A stretch of DNA of 64,000 nt from Chryseobacterium jejuense (GTDB taxonomy: Bacteria; Bacteroidota; Bacteroidia; Flavobacteriales; Weeksellaceae). The position numbers and the translations under genes are program-made. The notes under the pieces were generated by a model. The model saw only the letters and a list, made by a program, of their open reading frames with translations, had not been told where the DNA came from and did not search any database. The stretch covers positions 62,001-126,000 of the forward strand of contig NZ_FNEG01000005.1 of the NCBI RefSeq assembly GCF_900100075.1. The letters run 5' to 3'. Position 1 is the first letter of the stretch. Each line of letters begins with the position of its first letter. This document shows positions 25,893 to 34,701 of the stretch, in pieces.

Positions 25893-27965
25893 ATGTCATT
25901 ACACTTTAATCCACGAGATATTACATGGTTAGCCTTTAATGAAAGGGTTTTACAGGAAGCCATGGATGAAAAAGTTCCTTTACATTTAAGAATACGTTTC
26001 CTCGGAATATTCTCCAACAATCTGGATGAGTTCTTCCGAGTGCGTGTTGCCGGATTAAAGCGTGCCATGGATTTTAAGGAAAAGGTAATTGCCGAGTCCT
26101 TTTATCAGCCACCATCCAAAATCCTCCAGCGCATCAATGAGATTGTGATGAGGCAACAGCTGAATTTCGATAAAACCTGGAAAAAAATTCAGGAAGAAAT
26201 GGCTGACCATAAGGTTTTCATCAAAAATTCTAAAAACCTGACAGCTCCACAAAAAGAGTTTGTCAGAAAATACTTTGATGAGGTGGTGGAATCTAATGTA
26301 ATCCCTATTCTTCTTCATGAAAATACACCAATGCCTTACCTGAGAGATAAAAGTCTCTATCTTGGGGTTGCCATGAGGAAAAAAGACTGGCAGTATTCCA
26401 GTAACTATGCCATCATTGAAATTCCGTCCCGGTTTGTAGGCCGATTTTTATTGCTTCCTACTGAGGATCCGGAAGAAAAAAATGTAATGCTTCTGGAAGA
26501 TATAATCACCTTCAACTTACCCCATATTTTCTCGTATTTCGGGTATGATGAATTTGCAGCCAATGCTTTTAAAGTAACCAAGGATGCAGAATTGGATCTG
26601 GATAACGACATCCGTACCAACTTTGCAGAAAAAATAGAAAAAGGACTTAAGAATCGTAGAAAAGGAAAACCTACCCGATTTGTTTTCGATAAAGATATGG
26701 ATAAAGCGCTGCTGGAGCTCCTTATCAGAAAACTGAACCTAACAAAGAAAGACAGCATTATTCCGGGAGGAAAGATTCATAATTTCAAACATTTCATGGA
26801 TTTTCCTGATGTTTTTGAAACCTATGCAAGACCTGTAGAAAGAACGTCTTTCACCCATCAAGCCTTTGAACATGGAGAAAGGGTGACGGATGTTATTATG
26901 AAGGAAGATGTACTGCTTACTTTCCCCTATCATAAATATAACCCGGTGATTGATCTTCTGCGTGAGGCTGCTATGGATCCAGATGTGAAATCGATACAGA
27001 TTACGGCTTACAGAATGGCAAGCAACTCAAAGATCATCAATGCATTGATCTACGCGGCCAGAAATGGTAAAGAAGTAACCATAATGCTTGAACTTCAGGC
27101 TAGATTTGATGAAGAATCCAACCTGGAGTGGAAAGATATGCTGGAACCGGAAGGAATTACTGTTCTGGTAGGACTTCCGAATAAAAAAGTTCATGCCAAG
27201 CTTTGTGTTATCAAAAAGAGAGCCCATAATAAAACCATTCAATATGGATTTGTAAGTACCGGGAACTTCAATGAAAAAACAGCAAGAATTTACGGTGATC
27301 ATCTGCTTCTGACTTCTGACCGTGGCATTATGGCCGACATCAATAAAGTATTCAATGTACTGAAAAAACCAAAAGATGATTACATTCCGGTTTTGAAAAC
27401 TTGTAAAAATTTATTAGTTTGCCCCCAATTTATGCGTGAAAAGATTGTTCACCATATTGATAAGGAGATTGAAGAAGCTAAAGCAGGAAGAAAAGCAGAG
27501 ATTATTGTTAAAGCAAATTCACTGAGTGACAGATTATTAATTGAAAAATTATATGATGCTGCCACAGTAGGAGTAACCATCAGACTGATCGTAAGAGGAA
27601 TTTACTGTGCCGTTAATCAAAAGGAATTTAAAGAAAAAATTAAGGCGATTAGTATTGTAGACGAATATCTGGAACATGCCAGAGTAATGTATTTCTACAA
27701 TAAAGGAGCAGAAGATCTGTATATTTCCTCTGCCGACTGGATGACCAGAAACCTTGATTACAGAATTGAAGCAGCAGCCAAAATAACTGACAAGAACCTT
27801 AAAAAAGAAGTAAAAGACATTCTTGACATTCAGCTTAGAGACAATGTAAAAGCTAGAATTTTAGATAAAAAACTGAGTAACGAATACATCAGAAACGATA
27901 AAAAAGAATGTCGTTCACAAATAGAAACTTATAAATATTTAAAAGCTAAAACAAGCAAAAAATGA
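25893..27965 (+). CDS. ppk1: Polyphosphate kinase 1
   Basis: A 690-residue PPK1, which makes inorganic polyphosphate from ATP (reversible). The N-terminal domain begins FNPRDITWLAFNERVLQEAMD and has 'RIRFLGIFSNNLDEFFRVRV'. The catalytic C1/C2 domains include KKVHAKLCVI with the autophosphorylated histidine at 434, and 'YLEHARVMYFYNKG' with the second conserved histidine at 595. 'SADWMTRNLDYRIE' closes the phospholipase-D-like fold. The length is normal. Its stop codon overlaps the start of the exopolyphosphatase gene (ATGA), so synthesis and degradation are translationally coupled. Confidence 0.97.
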   Translation: MSLHFNPRDITWLAFNERVLQEAMDEKVPLHLRIRFLGIFSNNLDEFFRVRVAGLKRAMDFKEKVIAESFYQPPSKILQRINEIVMRQQLNFDKTWKKIQEEMADHKVFIKNSKNLTAPQKEFVRKYFDEVVESNVIPILLHENTPMPYLRDKSLYLGVAMRKKDWQYSSNYAIIEIPSRFVGRFLLLPTEDPEEKNVMLLEDIITFNLPHIFSYFGYDEFAANAFKVTKDAELDLDNDIRTNFAEKIEKGLKNRRKGKPTRFVFDKDMDKALLELLIRKLNLTKKDSIIPGGKIHNFKHFMDFPDVFETYARPVERTSFTHQAFEHGERVTDVIMKEDVLLTFPYHKYNPVIDLLREAAMDPDVKSIQITAYRMASNSKIINALIYAARNGKEVTIMLELQARFDEESNLEWKDMLEPEGITVLVGLPNKKVHAKLCVIKKRAHNKTIQYGFVSTGNFNEKTARIYGDHLLLTSDRGIMADINKVFNVLKKPKDDYIPVLKTCKNLLVCPQFMREKIVHHIDKEIEEAKAGRKAEIIVKANSLSDRLLIEKLYDAATVGVTIRLIVRGIYCAVNQKEFKEKIKAISIVDEYLEHARVMYFYNKGAEDLYISSADWMTRNLDYRIEAAAKITDKNLKKEVKDILDIQLRDNVKARILDKKLSNEYIRNDKKECRSQIETYKYLKAKTSKK

Positions 27966-28846
27966 AGATCGCAGCAATAGACATAGGAAGTAATGCCGCC
28001 AGACTTCTCATTAATGAAGTAAAGATAAACAATAAAAAACCGGAATTCATCAAACTGAACCTTCTGAGAATCCCTCTGAGATTGGGTATGGATGTATTCA
28101 CCATCGGAAAAATAGGTCCCGAAAGAGAAAAAATGGTCATCGATTCTATGAAGATATTCAGTGATCTGATGAAGATTTACAAAGTAGATCACTACAGAGC
28201 CTGTGCAACCAGTGCCATGCGTGATGCCGCTAATGGTGATGAAATTATCAGACAAGTACAGGAGGCTTCCGGTATCAATATTGAGATTATTTCCGGAGAT
28301 GAAGAAGCTACCCTAATTTATGAAAACCATGTTGCTGAAGGTCTTGACAAAGAATTTGCCTATTTATACATTGACGTAGGAGGAGGTTCCACAGAGCTTA
28401 CATTCTATGAAAATGGTAAAATGGTATATGAAAGATCTTTCAATATTGGAACCATCCGTCTTCTCAACAATCTTGTTACCCTGGATAACTGGAAAGAAAT
28501 GAAGGAAGAGATCAAAAATAATATTGTCAGCAAAAGACCCATTGTGGCTATTGGTTCGGGAGGAAACATCAATAAAGTATTCTCCATGAGCAAAACCAAA
28601 GACGGGAAACCCATGTCATTAGCTCATCTGAAAAAAGTACATAAAGAGTTCAATGAACTTTCTGTAGAGGAAAGAATGACAAAACATAGTCTTAGAGAAG
28701 ACAGAGCCGATGTATTGGTTCACGCTTTAAGCATTTTCAACAATGTAATGGCCTGGTCGGATATCAATAAAATTTTTGTTCCGAAAATTTCCGTAGCAGA
28801 CGGCTTGATCCAGAATATTTACAGCCAGTTACAGCATAAGAAATAA
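27962..28846 (+). CDS. Ppx/GppA-type exopolyphosphatase
   Basis: A 294-residue ASKHA-fold phosphatase, the short (N-terminal-domain-only) form usual in Bacteroidota. IAAIDIGSNAARLLINEV is the phosphate-1 loop, CATSAMRDAANGDE the linker, SGDEEATLIYE the catalytic-glutamate region and YLYIDVGGGSTELTFYENG the phosphate-2 loop. It degrades polyphosphate, or the pppGpp 5' phosphate in GppA members; the choice cannot be made from sequence, but coupling to ppk1 (overlapping by four bases) favours polyphosphate. A terminator follows 24 bp later. Confidence 0.92.
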   Translation: MKIAAIDIGSNAARLLINEVKINNKKPEFIKLNLLRIPLRLGMDVFTIGKIGPEREKMVIDSMKIFSDLMKIYKVDHYRACATSAMRDAANGDEIIRQVQEASGINIEIISGDEEATLIYENHVAEGLDKEFAYLYIDVGGGSTELTFYENGKMVYERSFNIGTIRLLNNLVTLDNWKEMKEEIKNNIVSKRPIVAIGSGGNINKVFSMSKTKDGKPMSLAHLKKVHKEFNELSVEERMTKHSLREDRADVLVHALSIFNNVMAWSDINKIFVPKISVADGLIQNIYSQLQHKK

Positions 28847-28869
28847 TTTTTCAAAGAATAGTTACATTC

Positions 28870-28902
28870 AAAACCGGACAAAAAGTGTCCGGTTTTCTTT
28901 TT
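28870..28902 (+). terminator. Terminator of ppk1-ppx
   Basis: AAAACCGGACA (28870-28880) pairs with TGTCCGGTTTT (28886-28896), with a five-base loop and a T-rich tail (CTTTTT). Confidence 0.88.
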
Positions 28903-28907
28903 CACAC

Positions 28908-28940
28908 TGTCATTGCGATCGCAGCGAAGCAATCTCATCA
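28908..28940. repeat. REP-like 'GTCATTGCGA...GCAATCTC' sequence
   Basis: GTCATTGCGATCGCAGCGAA followed by GCAATCTCATC resembles a short palindromic repeat common between genes of this genus. The inner CGATCGCAGCG is GC-rich in AT-rich surroundings. A relative beginning GTCATTCC is at 33972. Only one copy of this exact form is in the window. Confidence 0.4.
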
Positions 28941-28983
28941 CCCCAACAAACAACAATTTTCAAATAAAACCGTCCATTTCTAG

Positions 28984-29055
28984 GTTTTGGCTAAAGCCAA
29001 TGGACTTTGATTATTTTATTTATTGAGCGGCCGGGCTAAAGCCCGCCCCTATTGA
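28984..29055. repeat. GGCTAAAGCC interspersed repeat, copy 1
   Basis: GTTTTGGCTAAAGCCAATGG, about 20 AT-rich bases, then GGGCTAAAGCCCGCCCCTA and TTGAT. The GGCTAAAGCC and GGGCTAAAGCCC parts are near-palindromic. Copies with the same layout and orientation lie at 61297-61361 and 63844-63912. Here a GCGGCC insertion precedes the second palindrome. Confidence 0.8.
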
Positions 29056-29107
29056 TGTTGATATCCGCATGGATATATGTACGGATAATAGTTGTTTAAC
29101 AACAAGA

Positions 29108-29170
29108 TCTTTTATCTTTTATCTTTTATCTTTTATCTTTTATCTTTTATCTTTTATCTTTTATCTTTTA
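29108..29170. repeat. Nine tandem copies of the heptamer TCTTTTA
   Basis: Positions 29108-29170 are exactly nine perfect TCTTTTA units (63 bp), followed by TCTAAAAG. The array ends 61 bp before the ATG of the epimerase-like gene at 29232, so it sits in its promoter or leader region. Seven is not a multiple of three, but since the array is non-coding its copy number would change spacing rather than frame. Confidence 0.92.
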
Positions 29171-29231
29171 TCTAAAAGAAATAAAGTAATTTTCCACACT
29201 CATCCGTCATACAACTATCAATAGCAAAACA

Positions 29232-29885
29232 ATGAACTCAATCAAAATAATTCTTACAGGAGCCACAGGTATGGTAGGCGAAGGTGTTTTAATGGAATGT
29301 CTTGAAAACCCAAATGTTTCTGAAATTCTGAGTATCAGCAGAAAACCATCTGGAAAAAAGCACCCTAAACTAAAGGAATATCTTGTTCCGGACTTTTTAT
29401 CCATCGATAGTAATGACGAAAGCCTCAAAGGCTATGATGCCTGTTTCTTTTGTGCCGGAATCAGTAGTGTGGGGATGAATGAAGAGGATTACACCAAAAT
29501 CACTTATGATACCACCATTCATTTTGCAGAGGCTGTTTTACACCAAAATCCAGAAATGGTATTCAGCTATGTATCCGGAGCTAGTACTGACAGCACAGAA
29601 AGTGGAAAACTAATGTGGGCAAGGGTAAAGGGCAGAACAGAAAATACTTTAAAAAAGATGAATTTTAAAGGGGTTTATAATTTCAGACCTGGATTTATGA
29701 AACCTGTTGATGGTCAGATCAATGTAAAATGGTTCTTCAAACCTTTTATTTGGATTTTTCCTATTTTTTTACCATCAAAATCACTAACTTTACATGAAGT
29801 TGGGAAAGCGATGATCAATACCGTAAAAAAAGGGTATCCTTCTTCAACTTTAGAAATTCGAGATATTAAAAATTTAGCGATATGA
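29232..29885 (+). CDS. NAD(P)-binding epimerase-like protein
   Basis: A 217-residue Rossmann protein beginning IILTGATGMVGEGVLMECLENPNV, the GxxGxxG dinucleotide loop of atypical short-chain dehydrogenases. FFCAGISSVGMNEEDYTKITYDTTIHFA and FSYVSGASTDSTESGKLMWARVKGRTEN give the catalytic region; in place of YxxxK there is a W..VK.R.E pattern, as in HTATIP2/oxidoreductase-like members. No substrate can be named. Its TGA overlaps the start of the 49-codon gene at 29882. The TCTTTTA array lies directly upstream. Confidence 0.8.
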   Translation: MNSIKIILTGATGMVGEGVLMECLENPNVSEILSISRKPSGKKHPKLKEYLVPDFLSIDSNDESLKGYDACFFCAGISSVGMNEEDYTKITYDTTIHFAEAVLHQNPEMVFSYVSGASTDSTESGKLMWARVKGRTENTLKKMNFKGVYNFRPGFMKPVDGQINVKWFFKPFIWIFPIFLPSKSLTLHEVGKAMINTVKKGYPSSTLEIRDIKNLAI

Positions 29886-30031
29886 GAGACATGTTAAAAA
29901 GAATTGTTCTGGTTATTTTTGTACTCTTGCTGCTGAGTGCAGTTTCAGGATTTTTGTATATGCAAAAACATCCTTTGGAAGGAGCTAAATCAGGAACAAT
30001 GCTAAATTTTTCCGGAAAGCCTTCAAAGTAA
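29882..30031 (+). CDS. Tiny membrane protein coupled to the epimerase-like gene
   Basis: An ATG at 29882 overlaps the upstream TGA (ATGA) and encodes 49 residues (MRDMLKRIVLVIFVLLLLSA start) to a TAA at 30029-30031. Residues 7-28 form one transmembrane helix or uncleaved signal; the tail (GTMLNFSGKPSK) is polar. The ATGA coupling and the well-formed helix support a real gene. The function is unknown. Confidence 0.6.
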   Translation: MRDMLKRIVLVIFVLLLLSAVSGFLYMQKHPLEGAKSGTMLNFSGKPSK

Positions 30032-30161
30032 CTGAATCTTAAAACACATCATTTTATCTTTTATCAGAAACAGACCTATTTTTTAAACATTTCTTAAAAT
30101 TCCATTAAAATAGTTGCCAAACATAAAGTTCATTTTTGTATTTATCTAATTGAAGTCAAAA

Positions 30162-33100
30162 ATGATCAACAACTACCTTTTAAAAGGGTCTGTCATTGCC
30201 GCATTCTTTTTTCAGACTGGGCTTTTCGGACAGACACTTATCCATTACTGGAATTTTAATAATAATACTTCCCAAACTTCTATCACTACGCCTTCATCTA
30301 CGTTGGTTAATGGTTCTCTTACCTCCATAGCTGGAGGAACAAGTGTGATAGATTTTGCGGGCGGTACCGGACAAAATTTTAATACTGACAATTTAAATGC
30401 CCGAAATGGAGATGCATCCGGAACGCATTTAAGATTCAACAATCCTATTGGTGGTGGCTTACAGTTTAATCTGCCAACAACAGGATATAATAACGTCGTT
30501 ATAAAATTTACAACGAGAAGGTCAGCACAGGGAGCAGGAACACAAACCTGGTCTTATACAACAGACGGAACTACTTTTATTCCCTATCAGACCGTTACTC
30601 CTCAGGATGCCAACCCACAATTAATTAATTTTGATTTTTCTGCAGTGGCGGGGGTATCTAATAATCCCAACTTTAAATTAAAGGTTGAATTTTCTTCAAC
30701 AGGAGGTGGAACAGGCGGTAACAACCGTTTTGATAACTTTACAGTGGATGCAACACCAACAGGCGGTGTTGATACTACTCCACCTACAACCACTTATCTT
30801 CCTGCTAACAATACCAATAATGCTTCAACCACTGTTAATCCTACTATTTCCTTTAATGAAAATGTAAGATTGACCGATAACTCCACGATAAACGATTCTA
30901 ATGCACAAAATCTTGTAGAATTCCGTCTTGGAACTGCTACAGGCGCTCAGGTTCCCTTTACAACGGCTTTCAGCAACAACATTATCACCATCCTCCCAAC
31001 TTCCGGCTTGGTGCCGGGCCAAACATATTATCTGGCTCTAAAACCCAATACTGTTGAAGATTTCAGTGATAATGTCGTAACCACTGTCACTTCTTCTACA
31101 TTTACCACTGCCGGAACCTCTATTTCTCTTGAGAAAAATTTCATCAAGGTAGATGAAAATGCGGGAACACTTGCTTTTAAAATTAATATAGTGAATCCTT
31201 CCGCAGCAACCGTAAATCTTGTTGTAAAACCTGCGCCTTACAGTACAGCTGACAGCAATGATTTTACTTTAACCAATCAAACCATCAATATAACACCTTC
31301 CACAACCAGCTATACAGTCAATATTCCTATTATTGATGATACCTTGGAAGAACAAAAGGCTGAATATTTTGTGGTAAGTCTTGAAAACCCAATAGGAGCA
31401 ACAATTTCGGGAGATAACTCTGCCACTATTTATATTGTAGATAATGATAAACCGGCACCGGTTCCTTCTAATGAAATTCAGTTGAATTATATCGGAAGTT
31501 TTGATCCATCCGGCAATAACAACAGTTCAACAGAGATTGTTGTTCATGATACAGCAACTCAACGATTATTTACCATCAGTTCTCTTACAGATGTTTTTGA
31601 TATTATTGATTTCAGTAATCCTAACATTCCAACAGTGGTTAATACCATCAATATGGCTTCTTATGGCGGAATTACAAGCATTGCTGTAAAAAACGGAATT
31701 ATTGCAGCAGCATCTCCAAATACCAATCCACAACAAAACGGTTCTGTAGTCTTTTTTGATATTAATGGAAATTTCCTGAAACAGGTAACGGTAGGAGCTT
31801 TACCGGATATGGTAACCTTTACTCCAGACGGAACAAAAGTGATTACAGCTAATGAAGGAGAACCTAATGATGCTTACACTGTAGATCCTGAGGGAACTAT
31901 CAGCATCATTGATATTTCTGGAGGTATTGGTAATCTTGTACAAAGTAATGTAACTACTTTGAACTTTAATAATTTTGATTCTCAAGTTGCTGCTTTAACT
32001 GCTACAGGTTTAAGAAAGGTGAGAACCAACAATACTTTATCTCAGGATCTGGAACCTGAATATGTCACCATTAGCTCAGACAGCCAAAAAGCATGGGTAA
32101 CCCTTCAGGAAAACAATGCGATTGCTGAGGTTGACCTTACTACTAAGAATATCACCGGAATCTGGGGCTTGGGTAAAAAAGATATGAGTCTTCCGGGGAA
32201 TGGCTTTGATGCTTCAGACAACAATGGTGAAATTCTTATTGCCAACTGGCCTGTAAAAGCGTATTACCTTCCGGATGCAGTACAAAATTATAAGGTAGGA
32301 AACACCAACTATATTGTAACAGCTAATGAAGGTGATGAAAAAGATCTTTCAGGATACAGTGAAAGAACTACTGTAGGCGCTAACAATTATACTTTAGACC
32401 CTGCAATTTTCCCTAATGCCAATATATTAAAGGCTTCTCACAATCTGGGAAGATTCAGAGTGTCATCAGCTACAGGAAATACGGATGGCGATTCAGATTT
32501 TGAAGAAATTGCAGCGTTAGGAGCCCGTTCGTTTTCCATTTTCAATGCAGATACCAAACAGCAAGTGTATGACAGCGGAGATCAGTTTGAAAGATATATT
32601 GCCGCTAAGCATCCATTAATCTTCAATGCAGATAATGAATCCAATGCCGTTAAAAGCAGAAGCCGTGCAAAAGGTCCTGAACCGGAAGGCGTTGCTCTCG
32701 GAACCATCAACGGACAAACCTACGCTTTCATTACGCTGGAAAGAAAAGGCGGTGTAATGGTTTACAACATCACCAATCCAAACAATCCTACTTTTACGGA
32801 TTATAAACACTCCCGTTCTACCTCAGCATATGGTGGAGACAACGGCCCTGAAGGAATCATTTATATTGCTCCTGAAAATACCACTACCAATAAAGGATAT
32901 GTTATTATTGCCAACGAGATCAGCGGAACTTTATCTATGTATGAAGTAGCCCTACCGCCTACTTTGGCAACCGATGAAGTAAAATCCGAAAAAGCGACAT
33001 TCAATATATTCCCGAACCCTGTCAATAAAGGAAACACTTTATATTTCAATAGAAAACAGGACTACGAATTATATGATATGTCCGGAAAACTGATTGGAAA

Positions 33101-33200
33101 AGAAAGAAATGCCTTAACAATAAATACATCCAATCTTTCAACAGGGGTCTACCTTGTGAAAACTTCAGAAGGACATCTTAAAAGAATTATTATCAAGTAA
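30162..33200 (+). CDS. Choice-of-anchor I family protein, T9SS cargo
   Basis: The start at the ATG at 30162 (MINNYLLKGSVIAAFFFQTG) is preferred over a TTG 12 bases upstream because it gives a clean signal peptide ending LFGQT. About 1012 residues in order: an N-terminal beta-sandwich that opens IHYWNFNN (to about 205); a Big_5-type Ig-like domain (PPTTTYLPANNTNNASTTVNPT...); a Calx-beta-like domain (SLEKNFIKVDENAGTLAFKI ... TIYIVDNDKPAPV, about 325-430); a long beta-propeller of the choice-of-anchor I type (NYIGSFDPSG ... GPEGIIYIAPENTTTNKG); and a T9SS type-A sorting domain (FNIFPNPVNKGNTLYF ... LSTGVYLVKTSEGHLKRIIIK). It is expected on the cell surface or released. The propeller often binds metal or phosphate esters but no reaction is proven. 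Confidence 0.88.
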   Translation: MINNYLLKGSVIAAFFFQTGLFGQTLIHYWNFNNNTSQTSITTPSSTLVNGSLTSIAGGTSVIDFAGGTGQNFNTDNLNARNGDASGTHLRFNNPIGGGLQFNLPTTGYNNVVIKFTTRRSAQGAGTQTWSYTTDGTTFIPYQTVTPQDANPQLINFDFSAVAGVSNNPNFKLKVEFSSTGGGTGGNNRFDNFTVDATPTGGVDTTPPTTTYLPANNTNNASTTVNPTISFNENVRLTDNSTINDSNAQNLVEFRLGTATGAQVPFTTAFSNNIITILPTSGLVPGQTYYLALKPNTVEDFSDNVVTTVTSSTFTTAGTSISLEKNFIKVDENAGTLAFKINIVNPSAATVNLVVKPAPYSTADSNDFTLTNQTINITPSTTSYTVNIPIIDDTLEEQKAEYFVVSLENPIGATISGDNSATIYIVDNDKPAPVPSNEIQLNYIGSFDPSGNNNSSTEIVVHDTATQRLFTISSLTDVFDIIDFSNPNIPTVVNTINMASYGGITSIAVKNGIIAAASPNTNPQQNGSVVFFDINGNFLKQVTVGALPDMVTFTPDGTKVITANEGEPNDAYTVDPEGTISIIDISGGIGNLVQSNVTTLNFNNFDSQVAALTATGLRKVRTNNTLSQDLEPEYVTISSDSQKAWVTLQENNAIAEVDLTTKNITGIWGLGKKDMSLPGNGFDASDNNGEILIANWPVKAYYLPDAVQNYKVGNTNYIVTANEGDEKDLSGYSERTTVGANNYTLDPAIFPNANILKASHNLGRFRVSSATGNTDGDSDFEEIAALGARSFSIFNADTKQQVYDSGDQFERYIAAKHPLIFNADNESNAVKSRSRAKGPEPEGVALGTINGQTYAFITLERKGGVMVYNITNPNNPTFTDYKHSRSTSAYGGDNGPEGIIYIAPENTTTNKGYVIIANEISGTLSMYEVALPPTLATDEVKSEKATFNIFPNPVNKGNTLYFNRKQDYELYDMSGKLIGKERNALTINTSNLSTGVYLVKTSEGHLKRIIIK

Positions 33201-33222
33201 TCTACATGTTACGATTTGATTG

Positions 33223-33248
33223 AAGCCTCTATTTTTAGGGGCTTTTTT
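33223..33248 (+). terminator. Terminator after the T9SS cargo gene
   Basis: AAGCCTC (33223-33229) pairs with the following GGGGCTT (33237-33243), then TTTTTT. The stem is short (seven pairs with one mismatch) but the T tract is good. Confidence 0.6.
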
Positions 33249-33293
33249 ACTTATGATTTTAACTTAAGGAAGAGAAGTTGAATCTAATAGCAT

Positions 33294-33322
33294 CCTTGTC
33301 AAGGTTTAAAACCTTGACAAGG
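33294..33322. repeat. Near-perfect 29-bp palindrome CCTTGTCAAGG...CCTTGACAAGG
   Basis: CCTTGTCAAGGTTT and AAACCTTGACAAGG read as inverted repeats around an A. A related half, GCCTTGACAAGGC, lies at 56224-56236. It has no T tract, so it is a palindromic repeat rather than a terminator. Confidence 0.6.
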
Positions 33323-33473
33323 ATATCCAAGGATATTTTCTAAGAATCTTCCCTTGACCCCACTTTTAATATAGACTTGCTTCATCTTCAAAAAAGCAAT
33401 CATTTAACTTTTGATTAACTATGAGAAAATAATTTTGTACTTATATTTACCCTCAACAAAAACCAAATTCAAT

Positions 33474-33863
33474 ATGAAAAGTATTAAAACAGCAGGTATT
33501 TTAGCTATTCTGTTACTTGGGACAGGTACAGCATTTTCTCAGTCCAGAAAAACAGAATCCATAAAAGGAGTGGAACAGTCTAATGGGAAAACAATACAGG
33601 TAGACGGTGTTGGGCATACCCTAAATTATACTCTTAATGGCGGAAATGTAGAGGTTTCCGGTGGTGATAATACAGTAAATGTTAAAGGAAGTGCCAGAAA
33701 AGTTTCAGTATCTGGAACCGGTAACAAAATATACATTGATAAAGTAGATAACGTTGCCATAGAAGGGGGTAGCAATACCGTATACTACAGAAGTTCAGGA
33801 ACAAAATCAGGAAAACCTAATGCCTCTCTTACCGGAGTGGGAAATAAGGTTGTGAAGCAATAA
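33474..33863 (+). CDS. Secreted DUF3060-like protein
   Basis: The start at 33474 (MKSIKTAGILAILLLGTGTA) gives a 129-residue protein with a signal peptide (cleavage after FSQ); the longer frame from 33411 is rejected. The mature part is a short right-handed beta-helix-like series of strands: IQVDGVGHTLNYTLNGGNVEVSGGDNTVNVKG, KVSVSGTGNKIYIDKVDNVAIEGGSNTVYYR, then a variable linker and 'LTGVGNKVVKQ'. The G.GN..V pattern is that of DUF3060. A periplasmic location is likely; the function is unknown. Confidence 0.75.
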   Translation: MKSIKTAGILAILLLGTGTAFSQSRKTESIKGVEQSNGKTIQVDGVGHTLNYTLNGGNVEVSGGDNTVNVKGSARKVSVSGTGNKIYIDKVDNVAIEGGSNTVYYRSSGTKSGKPNASLTGVGNKVVKQ

Positions 33864-33894
33864 TTAATCTATATAATTATAAACAAGCAATTAG

Positions 33895-33922
33895 GACTCA
33901 GAGATATCTTTGAGTCTTTTTT
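33895..33922 (+). terminator. Terminator after the DUF3060 gene
   Basis: GACTCA (33895-33900) and TGAGTC (33911-33916) with extra pairing in the loop, followed by TTTTTT. Confidence 0.65.
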
Positions 33923-33971
33923 AATGATTGAAATAAAAAATAAGCTAACTCTATATACAATTTTATGCCAT

Positions 33972-34069
33972 TGTCATTCCGACGAGGGAGGAATCTGATT
34001 TATAACTTAGATTCTTCATTTCACTCCTGAACTACGTTCGCAGACCTTTAGTCTGTATTCAGAATGACA
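33972..34069. repeat. Intergenic palindromic repeat TGTCATTC...GAATGACA
   Basis: TGTCATTCCGACGAGGGAGG at the left and AGAATGACA at the right form the outer arms. Between lie GAATCT / AGATTC and a second small hairpin with GCAGACCTTTAGTCTG. The segment is more GC-rich than its surroundings and has no coding potential. This sort of element is common in flavobacterial genomes; no second full copy is in the window. Confidence 0.6.
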
Positions 34070-34224
34070 CAATCAGTATAAGGAGATAATGGAATCAGTG
34101 CAAAATTGTAAGTATTCAAAAAAAATTATTGTCCATAGAAAAGGTATATATCCCTTAAAGTATAAACTTCTTCCATAATTATATAACACCAAGACTTTTA
34201 TTCATTTTAATTTTATCCCACGAA

Positions 34225-34632
34225 ATGAAAAGAGTCTTTCACATACTGTTTATCCTTCTGTACATCGTGGTTTCTTCAGGATTTACCACAAGCAGACACG
34301 TATGTAAAGGAAATGCAAGTGAAATACATGTAGGTCTGAAAAAACTCTCTGATCTGGATTGCTCGAAATGCAAGGCCAATAAAGAGAAAAATCATAACGG
34401 ATGTTGTAAACTGGAAGTAAAGAAAATCTGCAAAGAAGACAACCTTCCACATTCTTACAAAAATACTCCTGTAAAGTTTTTATCAGCATCCATTCCGTAT
34501 TACAATCTGGGCGCTGTATTTGAACTGGGATCAACTATTGATCCTGAAAACCATACTTCTTATTTTGATCCTTCAAAATACCATCTCAATTCTCCACCCC
34601 TTTTCATTCTTCACTGTGTTTATAGAATTTAG
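34225..34632 (+). CDS. HYC_CC_PP family protein
   Basis: A 135-residue exported protein (signal-like MKRVFHILFILLYIVVSSGF) of the Bacteroidota-specific HYC_CC_PP type: H25/C27 in SRHVCKG, a DCSKC pair (C46, C49), the CC pair C60/C61 in NGCCKLE, C69, and a C-terminal SPPLFILHCVYRI. Cysteine and histidine content suggests metal binding. Genes of this type frequently lie directly in front of TolC-RND metal efflux operons, as here (69 bp before tolC on the same strand), so a role as periplasmic metal sensor or carrier is inferred. Confidence 0.78.
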   Translation: MKRVFHILFILLYIVVSSGFTTSRHVCKGNASEIHVGLKKLSDLDCSKCKANKEKNHNGCCKLEVKKICKEDNLPHSYKNTPVKFLSASIPYYNLGAVFELGSTIDPENHTSYFDPSKYHLNSPPLFILHCVYRI

Positions 34633-34701
34633 AATACATTGAATCATTCCGTGATCCCAATCGGGACAACTATTTTTCAATTTTAATTCTAAAAATATTC
34701 T

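Noticed and set aside
29108..29170. CRISPR-like array
   Set aside because: The units are perfect, contiguous heptamers with no spacers.
30150..30161. TTG start for the large T9SS cargo protein
   Set aside because: The ATG at 30162 gives a clean signal peptide, and TTG is unlikely 12 bases before it.
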